This document shows positions 1 to 45,400 of a DNA stretch of 64,000 nt, piece by piece (position 1 is the first letter of the stretch; every line of letters begins with the position of its first letter). The position numbers and the translations under genes were made by a program. The notes under the pieces were generated by a model that was given only the letters and a program-made list of their open reading frames with translations, ran no database searches and had not been told where the DNA came from. Source of the DNA: Macropodus opercularis (Eukaryota; Chordata; Actinopteri; Anabantiformes; Osphronemidae); contig CM061098.1 in assembly GCA_030770545.1 (NCBI GenBank), positions 3,200,001 to 3,264,000 on the forward strand. Reading direction: 5' to 3'.

Positions 1-457
1 CAGACATTTGAGAAGGTTTAACACTACTTTCATTGAGCCATTTCACTGTAAGCAAGTTGCAGAGGTATTTGAATATGAAGACATTTTTGAAAATGGAACA
101 TTAGAAGAAAGAACCAGGAAAGAAGACAGAGCGTCTCACTGAAGCCAGTAGAAACTGTAAGCAGCTCTGATCTAGGAATCAACAACACCAGACGGAGGAG
201 CACGAGGACGTGCAGCCTACCACAAGACCCAACAGCCTACAACATCCAGGGTCAGCTAAGGCCACCAGGAGGGGAGACGACATGAAACACAATTTAGCGT
301 TGTCACAAGGACAGGGCTACACAACAGGTTGTGAAGAGGAAACTCGACACACACACGAAGCGGGAACAAACAGAGCGATGCCGAGCCACCTCTGGTGCAC
401 ACAGCGACGCACCGCCGCGAGGGGAAACGCAAACCTCCAGCGCCGGGTGCAACTCAC
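1..457 (-). other. rapgef2 intron 6 (partial)
   Basis: Sequence downstream, in gene orientation, of the exon 6 donor. The next expected exon is not found. No repeat or RNA gene is visible. Confidence 0.8.
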
Positions 458-36483
<36,026 letters not shown>

Positions 36484-37793
36484 TGTCTTGAAGTCGCCGT
36501 CTGCAGGACACCGAATTCCTTGTCCTGGAGAGAATATGGAGAAATATCCCGAGGTGCGGATTGTTCCGCTCCGGTCCCCGTCGGTGTCTCGTTTTGTTCT
36601 CGTCGCCTGTGCTCCGCTAGCGGATAAGCTGGGAGTGCCCGGAGCCAGGCCACGACTCGAGCCAGACACCCGAGCCGTCTCCTAGGGGCGTCCGCGTTCG
36701 GTTTGCCCGAGCCGAAACCGGCTGCCAACACCGGCCGCGCCGAGAGGAAGCTTCTCGTAAAAGCGCCGCCGAAACGGTCTCCTCTGTCTATCGGCTCAAC
36801 GTGGAAAATGTCCTCGGGTTCAAAGCAGCATTCGTCAAAACCATTCTTCGTCTTTTCAGCATTCTGCTAGCGACGAAAAGAATTTCTAGGTCCGGTCTTG
36901 CAAAAAGTGAGCGCAAAGGCAAACGGTTACCCGGTCCGCAGCAGGCCGGCGTCCATCACCACGCACCGAGCTGGGTCCACTCACGGAGGATACACATTAT
37001 GTTCGCGTTTTACAGGCTCTAAAAGTGGAGACAGGTCCGCCGCCGCTGCGCTGTGTTGTGCGCCACCATGGTGACTGACACGCCACTGTCCAAACTGCGG
37101 AATTAATGCGGCACTTCCATGGTTTGTCTTTTCAAAATAAGACGGGGCAGCGCGTTAAAGGCAAATCCAACGACACAATGAGGACGGACTGTCTGGACGC
37201 ACAGAGCAGTCACCGCAGCAGACACACAACGCGCACAAGGAGTGTTGGATTATTGTTAAATGGTCTCGTAAAAAACTATTCAATAAATCAACTCACAGAC
37301 GCATGGAAGCTGCAAAGGACACCAATGATACCGTTACATTTGGTTTTAGATCATTCCGCCATAAACCCAGTGAGTTTTCCTGCCTCTGCTTTTATTATGT
37401 GGATTATAATTAATCTTGGTTTAGTTGTCTTTCATTTGTGTCGTCTTATTTTGAAGGTAACCACTATTGTGCTTCCTGTCTACCTTTTATTTGCTGCGTG
37501 TGACTTGACAGAGATTGTTCCACAAGGGGCGACTCATGGGCGAGTCCATTTAACAACAAAAGGAAAAGAAATGGGAATGAGAGGTTCGGTGAGATCCGGA
37601 AAACCGGCGCATTGGTGCCACCTAGTGACTGAACGGGGAAAGACACGGGGAGAGGATTTATAGGTATCGATTGTTGGAAATCACTATTAGATTTTCAAAA
37701 ATCGAAAAACCAGTGAATAACATGGGCAACTAATAAATTGTTTATCATGTGCCACATATGCTAAACGTTTCCTTCATATTGAAAGGAAGTCTA

Positions 37794-37794
<1 letters not shown>

Positions 37795-37881
<87 letters not shown>
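37795..37881. repeat. (ATT)29 trinucleotide microsatellite
   Basis: An 87-bp uninterrupted ATT run, flanked by a 9-bp inverted repeat (AGTCTACAT at 37788-37796 and ATGTAGACT at 37893-37901). The poly-Asn frame across it on the minus strand is not a gene. Confidence 0.97.
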
Positions 37882-38197
37882 GCTGTTGTTGTATGTAGAC
37901 TCCTTACGTCTAAAAGGTCTGTTGAATTTATTTATACATACCTTAAACACAAAAAATAAAACGCTAAAAAGATGTTTTAAAGTTATTGTTTTACATGCAT
38001 AAACCCCCCCCCCCAAAAATAATATTGCTGCAAACATATGATTAGGAAGAAATGTTTTGTAGTGTTTCCGCTCTCATTTTTATTTAGTTTATCAAATGAT
38101 CCAGGAGAAACTGAGGTTATTTCAAATATTAATTGGACGTTTCGGTGGCAGAAGCATCCGCTGTTTTCAGATGTAACTAGGCCACAAGGACTGACTC

Positions 38198-38225
38198 CAT
38201 GACAACCAGTGGTTGCATGACAACC
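38198..38225 (+). promoter_or_regulatory. X-box-like (RFX) repeat upstream of spmip2
   Basis: The decamer CATGACAACC occurs twice (38198-38207 and 38216-38225), with an inverted GGTTG at 38211-38215. Together they form GGTTGCATGACAACC, which resembles the RFX-factor X-box (two opposed GTTGC/CAACC half sites). It ends 122 bp before the spmip2 ATG. RFX2/RFX3 are known activators of ciliary and sperm-flagellum genes. Binding here is inference. Confidence 0.4.
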
Positions 38226-38347
38226 AAGCATGACCCCTTGGACAGAGCAGGCGGCTGGGCTCATGTTATCACCCAGGGGTGCTCATTAAACGTGTGTGTC
38301 TAATATTCAACTAATCGAAACATAACAACAATATAAAAAAAAGAAAG

Positions 38348-38408
38348 ATGCACAACAGTGAAGAAGCAGCAGGAAGGCAACAGTATGGACAAAGGATCCT
38401 TTTCACAG
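38348..38408 (+). CDS. spmip2: spmip2 coding exon 1
   Basis: Codons 1-20 plus one base, ending ACAG|GTAGGA in phase 1. The split Gly is completed by exon 2. Confidence 0.8.
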
Positions 38409-39200
38409 GTAGGACACTTCTATTGTTTCATTCAGCTGAGTGCAATGAAAGAAATTTGAAATCTGCTCTGTTACAATATGCACTTATTGTAATTAACAGG
38501 ACAGTTCGTTAGTGGGAATGTCTGTATTCCCACTAACAACTGAGACAGTACTTTGTATTTTCTTTGGTTGATTTCTATTATTTAAAACATCTATGCACCT
38601 TTCAATGCAGAAGCTAAATTAGATTTTTTTGTGGTTTGATATTTTTCTCTCCTTTCCTTAAACGTTGGCTTTTTAACCAGGCCCAGATGGAATTGGTGAC
38701 TACAGGCCGAGATCAAATTATTTCCCCGTGTACATTGGCGTGGGCGCCTCTTCACCTGAGGCCACAGGTGACCTCGGTTATTTGTGCCGTGCAGCTCCGC
38801 ACGCCCCCCCTGCTGTGCCGAAGCACAAGTATGTGGGTGAGGTGGGCTGGGGCTGGCAGTACAACCAGCTGCTGAACAGCGGGACACTACTCAGCAATAT
38901 GCAAATTAAGGTACGGCTTAAACCCACTGTGTGCAGACTATTCAACACAGCGAGAAGACACATCGGCCCTGAAGTGACACAAAGCTGTGCAGAGCATGAC
39001 TTTGAGAAATAGCTGATTATGATGCAATGTGCAGGAAATGAATTTATGTTTGGATAATAAGTGCAGCAGCAGTGACTGGACTGGACAGATGTTTTTCCTG
39101 ATAGTTGGAATATTTTGTTCAGCAAACATAGCGTTGGTTAGCATCCTGTAGGCAACGCTTCATAACGTGTTGATTTATATACTGCGGGATAAATAAAGTC

Positions 39201-39240
<40 letters not shown>

Positions 39241-39376
39241 TTGTGTGTTTTCCCATTTCTCCCCAGGACGGGCTCAGTTATAATGAATTAAACTGATTTC
39301 AGTTGTTCTTTCCCGCTAGAGAACGGAGATCCGGGCAGCGCTGGAGGACAGAGTCACTCACAGGTTTCAGGACTGA
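38348..39376 (+). CDS. spmip2: Sperm microtubule inner protein 2 (C4orf45-like), 115 aa
   Basis: SPMIP2 is known as a protein of the sperm-flagellum axonemal doublet lumen. Three exons splice in frame: 38348-38408, 38681-38910 and 39320-39376. The product starts MHNSEEAAGRQQYGQRILFT and continues GPDGIGDYRPRSNYFPVYIG, then TGDLGYLCR, KHKYVGEVGWGWQYN and LEDRVTHRFQD-stop. The FTGPD, TGDL.YL.R and KH.YV.E.GWG motifs match C4orf45 as remembered, and the position next to rapgef2 fits. The protein is shorter than my memory of the mammalian one (about 190 aa): the frame stops at TGA 39374-39376, three bases before a GT that could serve as a donor. A later C-terminal exon may be lost or unrecognised. 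No LTR, transposase or paralogue confuses the assignment. The start ATG is the first in the frame, but its context is ordinary. Confidence 0.83.
38508..38537. repeat. 12-bp perfect hairpin in spmip2 intron 1
   Basis: GTTAGTGGGAAT (38508-38519) and ATTCCCACTAAC (38526-38537) are inverted copies around a 6-nt loop. The pairing extends outward by about five more bases past one bulged base. Confidence 0.85.
38681..38910 (+). CDS. spmip2: spmip2 coding exon 2
   Basis: 230 nt carrying the conserved core (GPDGIGDYRPR through GWGWQYN). The acceptor is TTAACCAG and the donor AAG|GTACGG, phase 0. Confidence 0.88.
39186..39240 (+). mobile_element. Retroelement 3' tail with (CTAT)10
   Basis: GGGATAAATAAAGTCC is followed by a pure (CTAT)10 microsatellite (39201-39240) inside spmip2 intron 2. 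A GGAT-AATAAAG end followed by a short repeat is characteristic of fish L2/Rex-like non-LTR elements. Only the tail is recognised and the 5' limit is unclear. Confidence 0.45.
39320..39376 (+). CDS. spmip2: spmip2 last recognised coding exon, with stop
   Basis: Encodes RTEIRAALEDRVTHRFQD and then TGA. The acceptor is CCCGCTAG. Confidence 0.72.
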   Translation, partial: RTEIRAALEDRVTHRFQD

Positions 39377-42357
39377 CTGTAAGACAATTACAACCTCCCG
39401 TTTGCGTGTGCTCAATGTATTTTGTTTCCATCGTACAGAATCGTGTTACCTGTGTCTAGTAGATGAGTGAGCTCAGGTGTGCACAGTGTTGAGTGACTGC
39501 ATTGTAGCTTATCTGCTTGCACATTCATAATGCAACACTTCCTCATTTGCAGGAACCTGCACATGAAGCTGAGGAGGCGAAGTCAGCCAGCCAGACATGG
39601 ATGAGGTCACACACGCACCTACTGGCATGAACAAAACCTCCGGGCTTAAATATACAGAATACACAGTCACATACAATGTTTTAACAAGGAAAATGGATGA
39701 GAGATGGTGATCTGTGTTCACTATCTCGCATTATATATATTATATATTAGACTGAGCCTGAAAATATGAGTCATATTTCAGTAGAGCAAAATTCTTAAGA
39801 ACCAAGTGGAGAAATGTAACAAATGAAGCTCAATCACAATGTTTTCAAATCACCAAAAGGTGATGTTTTAGTGCTTGTCTCTTTACACATCATTGCAGCA
39901 TTGCTAGTTATGTGATTCTGTTTGCTTTTCATGTTTTTCCCTTCCTAAAACATATATTTTTTAAAATATATTAAAATATATACCAGAATTAACTTCATCT
40001 AGCCCAGTAGGAAAAACAGTCGACGGTAGTGATGACCTTCGTTGCAGTAAAGTCTTCGTGGCATGAAGAATGTTGTGGTGGCTTATTAGGACATTTTATG
40101 TTGCTCTTTCATGTTTTTCCCATTTGTCATTCGATTGTGTTTCCCCATTTGTCATTTATCGTTTTTGCGTTCTGCTGTGTAATGAACATTCCAATGCCAT
40201 TTATTCTAGATGCACAGATGGGCCATATTCATCCATGTCATTCTCTCTGCGTTTTCAAATACTCTGTTATTTCTGTAATAACTTAGCACAGATGACATGT
40301 GATACATTAACAATCAAGAAGACTGTAATCGAACTGCATCCATGCACATTATTATAGTTGGAGACAAGGAACAAATCCCTTCTGCTAAAAGACAGGGGGC
40401 ACATTGCCCCACTGGGACCCAGCCTGTGCCACTTCATCACACGGCTGTGATATCGTGGACTAACAGCAGTCGACCCTTTAAAAGGGTCTGAATAATGGTT
40501 TTCCTCAGACTGATATTCTGGGAAGTAGCAGCATCCCTCCTGTGTCTTGACACAGATTCACAAGCTGGGTCACAAATAATACTGGAAATACAATGAGGCG
40601 AGTTCGCTGGGGCTCCGGAGGCTCCCATGCACCACACGCACAGGAAACACAACACACAGAAGCAGCAGCCAAGTTTCTCTGAAATCTCCGTCAGCACGAA
40701 TCTGACTCTTATCATTGTTATCCACTGAAATGCATTTTAAGTCGCACTGCTTCCGTTATCACAAACATCCTGTATCACTCCACATTTCAGCTCGGCAGAC
40801 CGTTGTATTGTCTAGTCTTCAAATGTGAAAAGGATTTTTAATCGTAAAGCAGATTTTCCTCATTTGAATCATAAAACTCTAAAAACACATTTAGGCCTTT
40901 AACATTTCGACATTAAATACAGTACAAACTCACTACATCCAGCAAAAGCCTAAACCACAGCATGTGTTCAGGTCTGGAGAAAGCGACGGAGTAAACAGAA
41001 CGGACATGCAGATCGGTTATGTGAGCTGGGACCTGATTTGCTCTAATGGCTTCACATTTGTTTAGTCCCAGAAACAATATGACGGATGAGTCACCACGAG
41101 CGAACTCCACTTTTCAGAGCGAGTCAGTCAGGCTAACGGCAGATGGCATTACCACCCACAACAGCTGGAGGACCTGACTGTTAATGAGACACATCCCGTT
41201 TGATTAAACATCTTTTAATCTCTGTAACATATTGACTTTTCAACTGTTTCACATTTCACTCCCTCCAGTCTGGATGATTAACAAGCACTTCACATAGTTT
41301 TTGGTATCGAACACACTCACAACGTTCCTGTATTTTACAACAAATTTATAAAGTACATCTTCGACCATGTAAGCAAGTATAGAATAAATCTTTGTGAAAG
41401 TTTGAAAAGTCTGAAAGTACTGTAATTTCTCATATTGTATTGATTCCTTGAGCTGAAGATTATTCCCCAAAATAACAGCGATAACCACCCTCCTCTGTTT
41501 TACCCGGTTAGATATAGACTTTTGATTCTGTGTGAGAAGTACCTGGTAATCCTTGCCAACGGCTAAAGCAATCAGACCCACTTACGTCTAGGGTAGATAA
41601 CAGTAATGATCGTCTACCACAATCAAAATGACCGACTCTCAGACACATCTGTGTCAGTTTCTTGGGGACAGCTGCAATTTGCTTGTAATACCATTCTTAC
41701 ATTAGGCTGCCGTCAGTCTGACACCTTAAGGCCGGTTATGGCTGAGTTTCGTTGAGAAGGACCATTGAAGTCATCTGGACGGAGGCCAAGTGTGTGAAGA
41801 TGACACTAAGATCTCAATAAACAAGCAGTGGAGCTGTAGGAAGCTGAAGAGGTTGGAAAAGGAGGAGACTTCGCTGGGAAGTATCCTGCAGCATCTGGAC
41901 AGCAGTTCAGTTAGATCTAGCTGCCGTTCACACTTATATATATAAATATATCATATTATACATAAAATAAATAAATAGTTTATTACAGTCTTATACTGTG
42001 CAGCATGACAAATAGCTTCTTCCATCATATAAGTATTGTACATATACAAGCTTTTTGCATTTGCAGCAGTCCAGAAATTCTCTAGGAAGTATGGCTTTAT
42101 CATCTGTCCCACGTTGTATAATTACTCTTATGAGAAATTGTGTAAAACTGATTAATGTGACTTATTTTTGAAACCGTCAGATGCACTTTAATTTGAAAGG
42201 GGTTGGTCAACGGCGTTAGGATTTTATTTTGAAGTTCCTAGTCGGAAGTGGCATTCTTTCCGTGCGCCCTCGTTGAACCTGCTCCAGAGCCGGCCGGAGT
42301 TAGCTAGGTTAGCCGAAACAAGTGTCCCAGCGTGAACTAGCGTCGCCTGCTTGTGAT
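39377..42357. other. Intergenic interval between spmip2 and ppid
   Basis: 3 kb without a supported gene. It includes AT-rich stretches (39730-39760, 39955-39980, 41935-41980) and the ppid promoter at its right end. I looked for fnip2, which sits here in mammals, and found no exon resembling it. Confidence 0.75.
42243..42250 (+). promoter_or_regulatory. ETS/GABP-type site in the ppid promoter
   Basis: CGGAAGTG matches the ETS/GABPA core consensus. It lies 107 bp before the ppid ATG, in a CpG-rich TATA-less stretch (42240-42600). Confidence 0.45.
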
Positions 42358-42442
42358 ATGTCCAACCCAGCGCCTCCCGGGAAGCCGTCAAACCCTGCGA
42401 ACCCTCGCGTCTTCTTCGACGTAGACGTCGACGGAGAAAGAG
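42358..42442 (+). CDS. ppid: ppid exon 1
   Basis: Start codon to GER: MSNPAPPGKPSNPANPRVFF and DVDVDGER. Donor GAG|GTCAGG, phase 1. Confidence 0.95.
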
Positions 42443-45400
42443 GTCAGGGCGCGTTCAACGTGACGCCGGCTAACAGCCGCTCTGCGCGCGGCGACGTTAG
42501 CTTTGTTCTAGCTCCTTCTGGAAACCAGCAACGGGAAAGGTTACAACCCAGGAATGGGTCGCTCCGTGAAATAAAGATGCCGGAGAGATGAAATCGCGTC
42601 TTGGCGCTTGGCGTGAATCAGATAAAGGGTCGTTAGCTTGTCCTCAGTGTAGTGAAACCACGTGTACCGGTAGTTATTTTGTCTGCCAACGCGAATACTC
42701 CAGTTAGTTATTTATAGCTTTAGTGATGTTGTCATGGTAACTGTAAGCCAAAGCTGCTATCATTTTATTGTTTCAGTGACTTCATTGAATGATGAGTTAA
42801 GTGAGGGAAGCTAAACACTATGGGGAAGGTGGAGCCTCGGTGATTTATCACAACTACACCATTTTTGTTTTGTGTCTGTCCAAACCCAGCTGGCAGGATA
42901 GTTTTGGAGCTGTTTGCCGATGTCACCCCCAAGACCGCTGAAAACTTCCGGGCGCTCTGCACTGGAGAGAAGGGCACCGGCCAATCCACCGGGAAACCTC
43001 TGCACTTTAAAGGCTGCCCGTTCCACAGAAGTAAAGGGTTCTCACACCACACATGCCACGCACACCATACGCATAAATATACATAAGCTAAACCTTTAAC
43101 AAATAAATCTGTGGTAATAATGATATGAACACTCAGTAGGTACAGCTGTCCAGTATAAGCAACCGTGACCACAATCAGCAGGTTTTAGTTCTGAAACCCT
43201 TGAACCTTCAGTCCTTGATTAAACTCAAGCTGGTTGATGAGGAATTGTAATTGATTTTTACGTGTCTTTGACAGTTATCAAACAGTTCATGATCCAAGGT
43301 GGTGATTTCTCCAACCATAATGGCACCGGTGGGGAGAGCATCTACGGAGAGAAGTTCGAGGATGAAAACTTCCACTACAAGGTAAAAAGGCATCTCGGCC
43401 TTTTGATTGCTTGTGTTGTTTTCCTCCGGTTTGAATGAGTTCCCACCGCCGTACATTCTCTCTCCTAGCACGACAAGGTGGGCCTGCTGAGCATGGCCAA
43501 TGCTGGGCCTAACACCAACGGCTCACAGTTCTTCATCACGACCGTCCCCACGCCTCACTTGGATGGAAAGCATGTTGTCTTCGGGCAGGTGTTGAAAGGG
43601 ATGGGGATCGTAAAAATGCTGGAGTCCATTGACACTAAAGAAGACGCGCCTGTGAAGGTTTGCCACGTTAACAATGCATAACCCACAGCTGGCAATGTCA
43701 TGAAATACTCATGAAAAAATAATTTAATCTGAATTTGTCTGAAGGTTGAGTCATGGCAACTGGACTTCTTCTAGTACTAACTAGAAGAAGTCCAGTTGCC
43801 ATGACTCAACCTTCAGACAACTTGACCTGGATGAATGAGAACCTTCACAGACTTAATCTGAATTTGTTTGCTGTCAGGTTTTCTGTCTAAAGTTTCTTTT
43901 TACCCTTCTGCAGCCGTGTGTCATAGCAGACTGTGGTGAGCATAAGGACGGGGACAGCTGGGGCGCTGCACCAAACGATGGGTCAGGGGACGTCCATCCA
44001 GACTTCCCCGAGGACTCCGACATCGACTTTAAAGATGTGAGTATCGGTGCATTTCTTTGATCTTCAAGGACACGGCTGAACTTTGGCAGATAGCATCAGC
44101 CTGCTCCGCGGGCCCTAGTTACAAGACCACTCCGGCATTTTGGCAAATGTGCCTGTTTGACGTGTTATCTACCGTCAGACAAGAGGATTAGTATGAATTT
44201 CAATATTAGGATCAGGACGTGCTCAGCTTGGTAAGCACTGGAAAACAGTGACTAAGCAGATTCAAGGGCTTGTTCTCAAACTGAGTGAGAGGATTATTAC
44301 TGACACCTCAGTTATGCTCACTGTCAGTTTTACCTTTGAATGAAGTGGTTTAGATTAGATCCAATGTCAAATAGAAATGATGGACGCAACTGCACAAATA
44401 CAAACTAATTATTTACCTTTCACACCTGCCTTGCTTTATATATTGGAAAGGGAATATAAGTCTCACATTGCATTATTTCTTCAGGTTGATAAGGTTCTGT
44501 CTGTTGCTGAGGATGTGAAGAATATTGGAAACAGCCTATTTAAGAATCAAAACTGGAAAGCTGCTGTCAACAAATACAGCAAAGCCCTCAGGTAAGGTAC
44601 AGAACTGCTGTGTGCAGGGTTTACTTTAACTTTTCAGTCACTTTTATTAAGCACAGGTTTGAGGCACACTTTTCTAGAACCCATCACAGTAAATCTGATG
44701 ACCTACATTTTAATGATTGTTTGAACTCACCGTTATGTTTTTGTAGGGGATAAATGGTGGAAATGAGTCTTTGCACACAAAATGTATGATTATTTTGTAA
44801 CACTGCATTTCCACAAACAGCCGTTTATGAAACGGCTCATAACTAACGGTTTCTTCCTAACGGTTCATAACTAACAGTGTTTGTGAACAGATGCTTATCT
44901 TATTGTGATAAGAAATCTTTATGCAGCCATGATGCTTCTCCTCCCCCAGCGAACTGCCCAGCTGCTGGGCCCTGTTTGATCTGAAAGCTAGCCTGATAGA
45001 ATTAGCTTTAGTCTTTAAAACAGTCTAACACCAGCTTGACTTTTACTTGCGCAGGTACTTGGAGGTGAGTGGAGACCAGCTGGAGGAGGAGGTGCAGAAA
45101 AAGCTGGAGCCCATAGCCCTCAGCTGTTTCCTCAACACGGCAGCCTGCAATTTAAAGATGCAGCTGTGGCAGGATGCTCTGGACAGCTGCAACGAGGTAA
45201 CGTACCACAGAACCAGGAAATGTTTTCGCTTTGCCAGGGTTTACAGCTGATTCCAATCATGCTCTAAGAATTTAAAAATGACACTCATGTGAAACTATTT
45301 GTGCCAGACTCACAATAAGACTGCAAGATGATAAGCGAAGTTGGATATTTAGTGCATGTTCATTTAAATTCAATGTTTATGTAAACATGAACAAATTCTA

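Larger units (their letters stand above)
36484..38347. other. Intergenic interval between divergent rapgef2 and spmip2
   Basis: 1.86 kb. It holds the CpG-rich rapgef2 leader and promoter, a 185-codon open frame of doubtful meaning (37106-37663), the ATT microsatellite with inverted flanks and, near the right end, X-box-like repeats upstream of spmip2. No recognisable gene lies between. Confidence 0.8.

Noticed and set aside
37774..38037. Poly-Asn open frame on the minus strand
   Set aside because: It is the ATT repeat read as codons. No conserved flank and no start context.
41249..41581. 110-codon minus-strand frame between spmip2 and ppid, considered as a possible fnip2 exon
   Set aside because: No resemblance to FNIP proteins as remembered. 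The sequence is AT-rich and no convincing flanking splice sites were seen.
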